Assembly: GCA_903913355.1 (NCBI GenBank)
Contig: CAIWKU010000317.1
Location: 1 to 7,495 of the forward strand
Direction: 5' to 3'
DNA length: 7,495 bases
Origin: an uncultured Bacteroidota bacterium
GTDB taxonomy: Bacteria; Bacteroidota; Bacteroidia; Chitinophagales; Chitinophagaceae
The notes below the pieces were generated by a model. The model did not search any database and was not told the origin of the DNA. It worked only from the letters and a program-made list of their open reading frames with translations. Shown piece after piece: positions 1 through 6,108 of this stretch; the stretch's first letter is position 1; the number at the start of each line of letters is the position of its first letter. A program made the translations under genes and the position numbers.

Positions 1-223
1 TGTCTACATTAATTTGGCCAATATTGGTTAATGCATAACTTTTATTAGCCACACATCCCTGCTGATTGGATAGCCCAAAAGTTGATACCGAGCTTGTTGA
101 ATACTTTACATTTTGTATAAAGGCATTCAAATAGTAGGGATAACTTCCATTCGTATCAGTTGATTTACTGCAAGCGGCTAAAGCAAAACAAAATAACAAA
201 CTACCTAATACATATTTTTTCAT
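1..223 (-). CDS. Lipoprotein, N-terminal part (runs off left edge)
   Basis: This gene is not closed in the window: it starts with ATG at 221-223 and its first 74 codons read leftwards to the edge without a stop. The N terminus is a classic lipoprotein signal: two lysines (K2, K3), a hydrophobic stretch, then a lipobox L15-A16-A17-C18, so Cys18 should become the lipidated first residue of the mature protein. The residues after the Cys (SKSTDTNG) form a short polar linker. They hold one lysine but no run of acidic residues like the surface-export signal described in some Bacteroidota, so periplasmic or surface placement cannot be decided. The visible remainder is rich in Ser, Asn and Tyr and matches no family I can name. 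It lies 59 bases downstream of the barrel gene on the same strand, so the two may be co-transcribed. Export as a lipoprotein is well supported; function is unknown. Confidence 0.85.
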   Translation of the reverse strand, partial: MKKYVLGSLLFCFALAACSKSTDTNGSYPYYLNAFIQNVKYSTSSVSTFGLSNQQGCVANKSYALTNIGQINVD

Positions 224-282
224 ACACAGAAAGTTATTTTAATAATTTATATTACTTAATAGGTTTATCACTCGTTTTCATA

Positions 283-1500
283 TCAAAAAACCTCACCTAA
301 ATTAACATAAAATCCACTGCTGCCATTTCCAAATCCATAATCCAGACAAAGATTAGTACCTGATTTTTTGTTTAGTTTTACTCTCAATCCTGCACCATAC
401 CCTGGTAATAAAGAATTGTAGGGTTTTTGATTTCCGGAAAAATTTTCAACATTAAAAAATACAACACCACCCAATAGCCCATTTTTAGAAATACCATACC
501 TGTACTCGGTCTCGAAATAAGTCATTTGCTTTCCTCTAAACCTACTTTGTACATACCCTCTCCCGGTATTATATTGATCATCCCAACCGGTACTAGGCAA
601 TAATAAATAGTTCGGATCACCAGCTGGCGTTAGCCAGTTAAAACTCCATAAGGCCAGAGTATTTTTTGAACCCTTGGGGAAATTAATATACTCCCTTGCA
701 TCAATCAAAAGCGAAGCCCATTCAATATCGCTACCCAGCTCCTGAAAATTTTGTCTTAAAACTACATTAAGAAAATGACCTTTTTCGGGATTAATTTGAT
801 TTGTTCTCGAATCATATAATAGTTTAAATGCCGGGCCGCTGGCTGTTTCTGTTTTCCCGATTTCTTTTTGGATAAATACATTAATTTGCCTTGTTTGAGG
901 ATCAATTACTTTAATATTCCAGAAATGATCATAGTAAAATCCAACACCAGCGTACAAATCATTCGTTATCCTTTTTAGAATGGTTTCATGTAATTTGATC
1001 TGGTTAAAGTCAATGGTATGATTTTGATTCGGATCAGTTGCTCCCCCCAGTCCAAAAATATCTGAAGGATAGGAGATGTATCTGTTATCTGATATAAAGT
1101 TATAGCCGCCTCCTTTTGACCATATATCAGCATATAAGGGAAATATGATTTGATTGTACTGTGAGTAGGTTACACTTGTTGAAATAGTTGAAATCTTTGC
1201 ATCCGGACCCTTATCAGTATAATACCCAATATTTGCGCTGATTAGGCCGGCAAAACCTGTTTGCAAAGTATAGCCTGCAGCAGGCAATACGGTTAAAAAA
1301 TATTTTTGATTTTTGGACTTTGCAGATAGAGAATCATTTTTGGCATTGTTTTTTTTTCTGCTAAACACATCTTTCAAATCTTTTTCAGCAACAATGGAAT
1401 CCTTTTTTTTCGAAATAATTTGTGACGAGTCTCTTTGTGAAAATGATTGAATACAAATAAAAAGAAACATAATCAATAAAGACCTTGCCAAAATATTCAT
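283..1500 (-). CDS. POTRA-less Omp85/BamA-family outer-membrane barrel protein
   Basis: Predicted outer-membrane beta-barrel of the bacterial surface antigen (D15/Omp85) superfamily, 405 residues. I chose ATG at 1498-1500. A TTG six codons upstream (1516-1518) is also open, but the ATG puts a normal signal peptide at the very N terminus, with likely cleavage at the FSQ site near residue 22. Residues 23-65 are a Lys/Asp/Ser-rich linker, and the rest is barrel. Family signatures are the YDSRTN...NPEKGHFL segment (about 229-244), the loop-6-like GRGY (313-316) followed by RFRGK, the alternating aromatic strand TYFETEYRYG, and a C-terminal phenylalanine as in a Bam-targeting signal. There is no room for POTRA domains, so it is not BamA itself. 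Relatives in Bacteroidota are annotated as BamA/TamA-family proteins, mostly without known substrate. The downstream lipoprotein gene is a possible partner (inference). Poly-A tracts occur in the linker codons. Confidence 0.85.
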   Translation of the reverse strand: MNILARSLLIMFLFICIQSFSQRDSSQIISKKKDSIVAEKDLKDVFSRKKNNAKNDSLSAKSKNQKYFLTVLPAAGYTLQTGFAGLISANIGYYTDKGPDAKISTISTSVTYSQYNQIIFPLYADIWSKGGGYNFISDNRYISYPSDIFGLGGATDPNQNHTIDFNQIKLHETILKRITNDLYAGVGFYYDHFWNIKVIDPQTRQINVFIQKEIGKTETASGPAFKLLYDSRTNQINPEKGHFLNVVLRQNFQELGSDIEWASLLIDAREYINFPKGSKNTLALWSFNWLTPAGDPNYLLLPSTGWDDQYNTGRGYVQSRFRGKQMTYFETEYRYGISKNGLLGGVVFFNVENFSGNQKPYNSLLPGYGAGLRVKLNKKSGTNLCLDYGFGNGSSGFYVNLGEVF

Positions 1501-1718
1501 ACAGGAGCTTTTAAGCAAATTAGTTTTTTTTGTGATATAAGGCAGGAATAATTGCCAGATAAGCTAATTTATAACTATCTGATTATTATAGCCGCTATGT
1601 AATTTTATCATTAACTCTGCTTTTACGATTTAGATTAAGAATTCTAGATAAATAATTTAAGTGCGACACGCTAATATAAACCGGAATATTTACATTGTAG
1701 TATGCTAAAATAGATAGA
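1501..1718. other. Divergent intergenic region, no clear promoter found
   Basis: About 218 bases separate the barrel gene (minus) from the histidine phosphatase gene (plus), so the promoters of both should lie here. It is very AT-rich. I found no convincing pair of Bacteroidota -33 (TTTG) and -7 (TAnnTTTG) boxes on either strand, and no Shine-Dalgarno sequence before either start. A run of eight T (1524-1531) lies 24-31 bases upstream of the barrel ATG. An open frame across this region (minus strand, 1595-1804) overlaps the phosphatase signal-peptide codons and looks like chance. Confidence 0.5.
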
Positions 1719-2264
1719 ATGACCCATAAAATATCCTTACAACGGATCGTCAATAAAATAGCCATCATGTTGTTTATTTGTTTGATATCCAGTTGCTTAT
1801 GCAATTTCGGGTATTCTCAAACTACTACTATTATCTTAATCCGTCACGCTGAGAAAGATACAACTGCGCCTGGTTCCACTATGATGAAAGCAGACCCGCC
1901 CTTATCCATTGCTGGAATAAAACGAGCCGAAAGATTGCCGGATATATTAAAGGATTATCAGCCAGATAGTATCTATACGACTAATTATGTTAGAACCAAA
2001 GCAACTATAGAGCCTTTGGCTAAAAAATATAAGATTACCCCCATTCTGTATGATCCAAAAGAGCTGGGTTCACTTGCAGAAAAACTAATTCATTCCAATG
2101 GGAAAACAGTGGTGGTAGCAGGACATTCAAATACAACACCTATGCTCGTGAACCTAATCCTGAAAGAGAATAAATATGCCAATCTGGAAGATTCTGTATA
2201 CAACCAGTTTTGGATAATTACCATCACTAATGGAAAGTTAGCTGATAAAATAGTCAGATACTAG
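1719..2264 (+). CDS. Exported histidine phosphatase (phosphoglycerate mutase-like/SixA-like)
   Basis: Member of the histidine phosphatase superfamily, 181 residues, which uses a phosphohistidine intermediate to remove phosphate from its substrate. The catalytic core is intact: the RHG-type motif is R42-H43-A44-E45-K46 after the first beta strand, PLSIAGIKRA (61-70) is the usual helix after the active site, R92-T93 supplies the second phosphate-binding arginine, and G135-H136-S137-N138 holds the second catalytic histidine. The length fits the compact SixA-like branch rather than cofactor-dependent glycolytic mutases, which are larger and cytoplasmic. A hydrophobic N-terminal segment (about 14-28) followed by GYSQ at 31-34 suggests a signal peptide and periplasmic location. 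A cysteine at 26 after ISS could instead be a poor lipobox. The ATG at 1719 has no Shine-Dalgarno sequence; an internal Met17 would leave a shorter signal. The gene stands alone between oppositely oriented neighbours. The substrate cannot be read from sequence. Confidence 0.88.
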   Translation: MTHKISLQRIVNKIAIMLFICLISSCLCNFGYSQTTTIILIRHAEKDTTAPGSTMMKADPPLSIAGIKRAERLPDILKDYQPDSIYTTNYVRTKATIEPLAKKYKITPILYDPKELGSLAEKLIHSNGKTVVVAGHSNTTPMLVNLILKENKYANLEDSVYNQFWIITITNGKLADKIVRY

Positions 2265-2279
2265 CAATCGGAAGATGAA

Positions 2280-2816
2280 TTATTCTGAAGTAATGGGTAC
2301 CGCCTTGCTATAAGGCCCATATAGAAAATCAGATTCCGGTACATAATAACGTTTATCCGTTCTTCTTGAACGAAATACATATACATGCCTGAAGGCATTC
2401 AATCCCATATCCTGCAGATTGTCTACATAAAGTCCCTCATCAAATATGTAAAACCCCAATCCCCGGCTTCTTCTTACAAAAACACAGGGTTTGGTACTCA
2501 CCACTTCTACTCCGTGTTCGATATTTACCGGGGTTTTACCATAATCCGGAAGTAACAAATAAACGCCCGGGTCAAATAAAAACACCATTACTTCTCCATT
2601 TTCGAGGGTGATGGTATTGAATTCGTTTGTTGTAAAGAAATACATGGATGGCTTATAATAGAACCAGAAACTACCCCCTTCTGCTTTCGTCCATTTAATA
2701 TCATTAGCAGATATTTTGGTCATATCCGGGCGACCGGCACTCTTTTGCTTCACACTATCTTTGATTTGCCCAAAAGCGATTAACGGTAACACCAATAAAA
2801 CCAATAGCATTTTCAT
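2280..2816 (-). CDS. Exported protein of unknown function, 178 residues
   Basis: I do not recognise this family. The frame starts with ATG AAA ATG at the right end and begins with a short, clean signal peptide (MKMLLVLLVLPLIAFG, likely cleavage before Gln17), so the protein should be exported. It has no lipobox and no later membrane segment. The mature part opens with a polar stretch (18-45). From about 48 on it is rich in aromatic and branched residues (SFWFYY, MVFLFDPGVYLLLP, GFYIFDEGLYV, HVYVFRS) in short alternating blocks, which suggests a small all-beta fold. There is one cysteine (111). Basic clusters occur at 114-118 and 149-156. The coding frame is complete and codon use looks like its neighbours. 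It converges on the histidine phosphatase gene and diverges from prfC, so no operon partner is indicated. Reality of the gene is well supported; function is open. Confidence 0.8.
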   Translation of the reverse strand: MKMLLVLLVLPLIAFGQIKDSVKQKSAGRPDMTKISANDIKWTKAEGGSFWFYYKPSMYFFTTNEFNTITLENGEVMVFLFDPGVYLLLPDYGKTPVNIEHGVEVVSTKPCVFVRRSRGLGFYIFDEGLYVDNLQDMGLNAFRHVYVFRSRRTDKRYYVPESDFLYGPYSKAVPITSE

Positions 2817-2878
2817 ACAATATGGGTTTTTGTTAGGCTAAAACTAGCGCCATTTCTGATTTTTTGCTACGAAAATCA

Positions 2879-2897
2879 CCCATTTATGATGAATGGG
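2879..2897. repeat. Short inverted repeat in the divergent promoter region
   Basis: CCCATT (2879-2884) and AATGGG (2892-2897) form a perfect 6-base stem around a 7-base spacer. A second, competing pairing joins TCACCC (2876-2881) with GGGTGA (2906-2911). It lies between two divergent starts, so it is not a terminator for either neighbour. It could be an operator for a dimeric regulator or chance; six base pairs are weak evidence. Confidence 0.3.
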
Positions 2898-2959
2898 CGA
2901 ACAGGGGGTGATGAGGAATAATAAGTAATGGTCAATTATCATTTGCCCCCATTCCCCCT

Positions 2960-2967
2960 TACCTTTG
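2960..2967 (+). promoter_or_regulatory. Bacteroidota -7 box of the prfC promoter
   Basis: TACCTTTG matches the Bacteroidota sigma-ABfr -7 consensus TAnnTTTG at every fixed position and ends eight bases before the prfC ATG (2976). Transcription would therefore begin about at 2971-2975, giving a leaderless or nearly leaderless mRNA. The -33 partner is not clean: the nearest TTTG (2942-2945) sits only 14 bases upstream, shorter than the usual 17-23. This box also helps decide the prfC start, because an upstream in-frame ATG at 2928 would lie outside the transcript. Confidence 0.6.
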
Positions 2968-2975
2968 CGGCCGTT

Positions 2976-4562
2976 ATGAAGTTTGAGAAAGAAATCAACA
3001 GGCGTAAAACATTCGCTATTATATCCCACCCGGATGCCGGTAAAACTACTTTAACGGAGAAACTGCTCTTGTTTGGGGGTGCCATACAAGTGGCAGGCGC
3101 TGTAAAAAGTAATAAGATCAAAAAACATGCTACCAGCGATTTTATGGAAATTGAGCGGCAGAGAGGAATTTCTGTGGCTACTTCGGTCATGACTTTTGAG
3201 TATCAGGATACCCTGATTAATTTATTGGATACTCCCGGGCACAAGGATTTTGCTGAAGATACTTATCGGACCCTTACCGCTGTTGACAGTGTAATATTGG
3301 TCATTGACAGCGTAAATGGAGTTGAAGCACAAACCAGGCGTTTAATGGAAGTATGTCGTATGCGGGATACTCCGGTAATCGTATTTATCAACAAAATGGA
3401 CCGGGATGGAAAAAATCGATTCGATTTGCTGGAAGAGATTGAAAATGAACTGAAAATATCATTACACCCCATGACCTGGCCCATCAATAGTGGTAAGGAA
3501 TTTAAAGGGGTATATAACCTGGATAATAAGAGCCTTCGTTTATTTACCGCCAGCACAAAAGCGGAAGAAGAGGATACCATCGCTATCAGCGATCTAAATG
3601 ATTCTTTGCTGGATGCCAAAGTGGGAGAAAGAGATGCGGCGCAATTACGGGAAGATGTTGAACTGATTGATGGTGTTTATGGAGAATTAAATGCCAATGA
3701 TTATTTGCATGGAAAGATTGCCCCGGTATTCTTTGGTAGTGCGGTGAACAATTTTGGGGTAAAGGAAATGCTGGATACATTTATTCGGATAGCCCCGGTG
3801 CCAAGAGACAGAGAAACTTCTACCCGAACGGTTGGAGTAGGGGAGGATAAATTCAGTGGATTTATTTTTAAGATCCATGCTAACCTCGACCCCAAACATC
3901 GGGATAGGATCGCTTTTATGCGGGTTTGCAGCGGAAGATTTGAGCGGAACAAATATTTTCATCATGTACGGCTGGATAAGGATATGCGCTTTAGTAATCC
4001 CTATAGTTTTATGGCACGTAGCAAGGACATTATTGAAGATGCCTATGCTGGTGATGTGGTTGGTTTATTTGATACGGGTAATTTTAAGATTGGGGATACA
4101 CTTACAGAAGGAGAGGATTTTTATTTTATAGGTATCCCTACCTTCTCTCCCGAAATATTCAAAGAATTGGTGAACAAAGATCCTATGAAAACAAAACAGC
4201 TAGAAAAAGGGATCAGCCAGTTAACAGATGAAGGCGTAGCACAATTGTTTACCCAGTTTGGCGGCAATAAAAAAATTATCGGTTGTGTAGGGGAACTGCA
4301 ATTTGAAGTAATACAATATCGCTTATTACAGGAGTACGGAGCGGCCTGTGAATTCAGGTCACTTCCTTTCTTTAAAGCCTGTTGGCTAACCAGCAAAGAC
4401 GAGAAAAAACTGGAAGAGTTTCTTCGGTTCAAACAGCAGAATTCTGCGGAAGACAAGGATGGTCACCCGGTTTACCTTGCGCAGAGCGAATGGTTTTTAA
4501 ATACAGAAATTACGAATAACCCGGATATTAATTTTCATTTCTCCAGCGAGATACATAAATAG
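2976..4562 (+). CDS. prfC: Peptide chain release factor 3 (RF3)
   Basis: RF3 is the cytoplasmic translational GTPase that removes RF1 and RF2 from the ribosome after peptide release. The 528-residue product is close in length to E. coli RF3 (529) and collinear with it from memory. GTPase motifs are intact: P-loop SHPDAGKTT (17-25), switch I region around RGISVATSV (63-71), DTPGH (85-89), NKMD (139-142) and GSA (254-256). The RF3-specific stretches TYRTLTAVD (96-104), DPKHRDRIAFMRV (305-317) and the C-terminal domain IGCVGELQFEV (435-445) are present, which separates it from EF-G and TypA. An ATG at 2928 would add 16 residues, but the family starts at about this point (MKFEKEINRRKTFAII) and the -7 box lies inside that extension, so I chose 2976. 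It heads the plus-strand run. Its TAG stop directly abuts the next start codon, in the same frame. Confidence 0.96.
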   Translation: MKFEKEINRRKTFAIISHPDAGKTTLTEKLLLFGGAIQVAGAVKSNKIKKHATSDFMEIERQRGISVATSVMTFEYQDTLINLLDTPGHKDFAEDTYRTLTAVDSVILVIDSVNGVEAQTRRLMEVCRMRDTPVIVFINKMDRDGKNRFDLLEEIENELKISLHPMTWPINSGKEFKGVYNLDNKSLRLFTASTKAEEEDTIAISDLNDSLLDAKVGERDAAQLREDVELIDGVYGELNANDYLHGKIAPVFFGSAVNNFGVKEMLDTFIRIAPVPRDRETSTRTVGVGEDKFSGFIFKIHANLDPKHRDRIAFMRVCSGRFERNKYFHHVRLDKDMRFSNPYSFMARSKDIIEDAYAGDVVGLFDTGNFKIGDTLTEGEDFYFIGIPTFSPEIFKELVNKDPMKTKQLEKGISQLTDEGVAQLFTQFGGNKKIIGCVGELQFEVIQYRLLQEYGAACEFRSLPFFKACWLTSKDEKKLEEFLRFKQQNSAEDKDGHPVYLAQSEWFLNTEITNNPDINFHFSSEIHK

Positions 4563-5546
4563 TTGCAAAAACCGGATTACGATATCATCATTGTTGGAGC
4601 AGGTCCGATCGGTCTTGCCTGTGCTTTGGAAGCAAAAGCCAAAGGACTAAGCTATCTAATTATCGAGAAAGGAACCCTGGTGAATTCGCTGTACCATTAT
4701 CCGGATAATATGACTTTCTTTTCCACTTCGGAAAGACTGGAAATAGGGGGCATTCCTTTTGTAAGCAATCTGGCTAAGCCAACCAGGAATGAGGCATTGG
4801 AATATTACCGAAGGGTAGCGGTATCGGCTTCTTTACAAATTCATCTATTTGAAGAAGTGAAGGAAATGAGTAAGAAAGATCATCTTTTTATCATTACTAC
4901 ACACAAACAGGTATATACCGCATCCAATATCATTATTGCATCTGGTTTTTATGGAATTCCTTTTCTACTCAATATACCCGGCGAAAACCTGCCTAAAGTA
5001 ACGCACTATTACCAGGATCCCCATTTTTATGCATTTCAAAAAGTGGTGGTGATTGGTGCTAATAATTCTGCCGTAGATGCTGCATTGGAAACATGGCGAA
5101 AAGGTGCTGATGTAACTATGGTAATCAGAACTGGCGAAATTGGGGAGAGGGTAAAGTATTGGGTAAGACCTGATATCATAAACCGGATCAAAGAAGGTGC
5201 TATCAAAGCCTATTTTCATTCATCTGTAACTGAGATAAAAGAATATGAAGTACTGGTGCAAACACCCGAAGGTGTCATCACATTACCAAATGATCGGGTG
5301 ATTGCCATGACGGGGTACCAACCTGATCTGGATTTTCTTCAAAAAGCAGGGGTTCAGTTATCGAATGATTCGATCAGAAAACCTGAGTATAATTCGGATA
5401 CACATGAAACCAATATCAATGGATTATATCTGGCCGGAGTTATTTGCGGGGGAATGGATACGCATAGCCTGTTTATAGAAAATTCAAGAGAACATGCTTC
5501 TAAAATACTTTCGCATATTGCTTCAAATAAGAGCCTGATAAGATGA
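4563..5546 (+). CDS. ypdA: YpdA/Bdr-family FAD-NAD(P)H oxidoreductase (putative bacillithiol disulfide reductase)
   Basis: Two-dinucleotide-binding-domain flavoprotein, 327 residues, closely resembling B. subtilis/S. aureus YpdA (Bdr), proposed to reduce bacillithiol disulfide with NADPH. The FAD-binding GAGPIG is at 12-17, then IIEKG (33-37), the YpdA-like YHYPDNMTFFSTSERLEIG (44-62), ASGFYGIP (126-133), the NADPH motif GANNSAVDAALE (165-176), AMTGYQPD (248-255) and the C-terminal FAD segment GLYLAGVICGG (287-297). Firmicute YpdA has a functional Cys inside the first motif (GGGPCG). Here that position is Ile16; the only cysteines are C20 and C295. There is no CxxC as in thioredoxin reductase. 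The start must be the TTG at 4563: the codon before it is the prfC stop, and the next in-frame Met is residue 50, well past the FAD motif. It overlaps the GNAT gene by 4 bases (ATGA). Family assignment is firm; the substrate is inferred. Confidence 0.88.
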   Translation: MQKPDYDIIIVGAGPIGLACALEAKAKGLSYLIIEKGTLVNSLYHYPDNMTFFSTSERLEIGGIPFVSNLAKPTRNEALEYYRRVAVSASLQIHLFEEVKEMSKKDHLFIITTHKQVYTASNIIIASGFYGIPFLLNIPGENLPKVTHYYQDPHFYAFQKVVVIGANNSAVDAALETWRKGADVTMVIRTGEIGERVKYWVRPDIINRIKEGAIKAYFHSSVTEIKEYEVLVQTPEGVITLPNDRVIAMTGYQPDLDFLQKAGVQLSNDSIRKPEYNSDTHETNINGLYLAGVICGGMDTHSLFIENSREHASKILSHIASNKSLIR

Positions 5547-6052
5547 TTTTGTTTGAAACAGAAAGATTATATGTTCGAAGATATCGGGCCGATGATGAAG
5601 AATCGTTTTTCAGGATCAATGGTGATGAGGAAGTAGTACGTTTTATCAGACCGGCAAAAAGCAAAGCAGAAAGTAAAGAGTTCTTAAACGAGAATATCAA
5701 TCTATACAAGGAAGGATCAGTGGTAGGCCGGTTTGCCGTATGCGAAAAAAAATCAGATAAATTGATAGGTACTTTTTCATTTTTGTATTTATCAGGAGAA
5801 GCTGATTTTCATCTTGGGTATGCTTTGGTAACGGATGAATGGAGGAAAGGATACGCGACCGAATTGACCAAACACGGAATTGACTATTTTTTTAAGAAAA
5901 CAGCCCATACAGTTGTGTATGCTATCACAGCCGAGGAAAACAGCGCTTCTCAAAATGTTTTAGTAAAATCCGGGTTTATTAAAAAAGAGAAAACAGAAAA
6001 TTACGGGAAAGGAGTTGACCTGTTTTATAAGGAAAGAGAACAAAGAGATTAG
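5543..6052 (+). CDS. GNAT-family N-acetyltransferase (RimJ/RimL-like)
   Basis: Cytoplasmic acetyl-CoA-dependent acetyltransferase of the Acetyltransf_3 (RimJ/RimL-type) GNAT group, 169 residues, a complete single domain. It opens with the typical FETERLYVRRYRADDEESFF (4-23). The acetyl-CoA pyrophosphate loop is E99-W100-R101-K102-G103-Y104-A105-T106, preceded by the strand FHLGYALV (89-96). The later segment AEENSASQNVLVKSGF (130-145) is the usual N-S-x-x-V-L-x-K-x-G-F block, with the aromatic-rich C-terminal strand at 160-162. The ATG shares four bases with the ypdA stop (ATGA), so translational coupling is likely. RimJ and RimL acetylate ribosomal protein N termini, and rimO follows directly, but this subgroup also includes enzymes acting on antibiotics, polyamines and small amines, so the substrate is open. 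Confidence 0.88.
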   Translation: MILFETERLYVRRYRADDEESFFRINGDEEVVRFIRPAKSKAESKEFLNENINLYKEGSVVGRFAVCEKKSDKLIGTFSFLYLSGEADFHLGYALVTDEWRKGYATELTKHGIDYFFKKTAHTVVYAITAEENSASQNVLVKSGFIKKEKTENYGKGVDLFYKEREQRD

Positions 6053-6091
6053 GGAATATTAGCCTGTAAAAGAATAATCAACGCTTATTTG

Positions 6092-6099
6092 TATTTTTA
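6092..6099 (+). promoter_or_regulatory. Possible weak -7 box upstream of rimO
   Basis: TATTTTTA matches TAnnTTTG except for the last base and lies nine bases before the rimO ATG, nearly the same spacing as the exact box before prfC. I see no TTTG at the expected distance upstream, and AT-rich DNA yields such matches easily. If real, it would give rimO its own near-leaderless transcript; otherwise rimO is read from the upstream genes across a 56-base gap that contains no visible terminator. Confidence 0.25.
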
Positions 6100-6108
6100 C
6101 GACTTACT

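Larger units (their letters stand above)
2817..2975. other. Divergent intergenic region upstream of prfC
   Basis: This 159-base stretch must drive the unknown secreted-protein gene leftwards and prfC rightwards. On the plus strand it ends in a strong -7 box (entered separately). On the minus strand, 2839-2846 reads TAGTTTTA, seven of eight positions of the Bacteroidota -7 pattern, about 22 bases before the leftward ATG, but I see no matching TTTG upstream of it, so that promoter is tentative. The middle holds a small inverted repeat (2879-2897), a five-G run (2904-2908) and two five-C runs (2946-2950, 2954-2958). Reading frames crossing it are short and overlap the regulatory signals. Confidence 0.5.

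Noticed and set aside
1501..1518. TTG start adding six residues to the barrel protein
   Set aside because: The ATG at 1498-1500 gives a standard signal peptide; nothing supports the extra LKSSC segment.
1785..1800. Lipobox (ISSC) in the histidine phosphatase
   Set aside because: It has Ile at -3 and Ser at -1, a poor lipobox, and a better signal-peptidase I site (GYSQ) follows; kept only as an alternative.
1595..1804. Minus-strand 69-codon open frame between the barrel and phosphatase genes
   Set aside because: It overlaps the start and signal-peptide codons of the phosphatase on the opposite strand, has no recognisable motif, and is of a length expected by chance in AT-rich DNA.
2928..2975. 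N-terminal extension of prfC from ATG 2928
   Set aside because: RF3 proteins begin near MKFEKEINRRKTF, and the extension would translate the -7 promoter box.
2844..3029. Minus-strand open frame over the prfC start and promoter
   Set aside because: It covers the prfC promoter and first codons in antisense, and its protein has no family features.
3263..4456. Several antisense and alternate-frame open frames inside prfC
   Set aside because: All lie within a strongly conserved GTPase gene and show no independent motifs, signal peptides or start context.
4500..5546. prfC and ypdA as one broken fusion gene
   Set aside because: RF3 reaches its natural C terminus and YpdA its natural N terminus, both at family-typical lengths, so two separate genes are simpler than a fusion interrupted by a stop.
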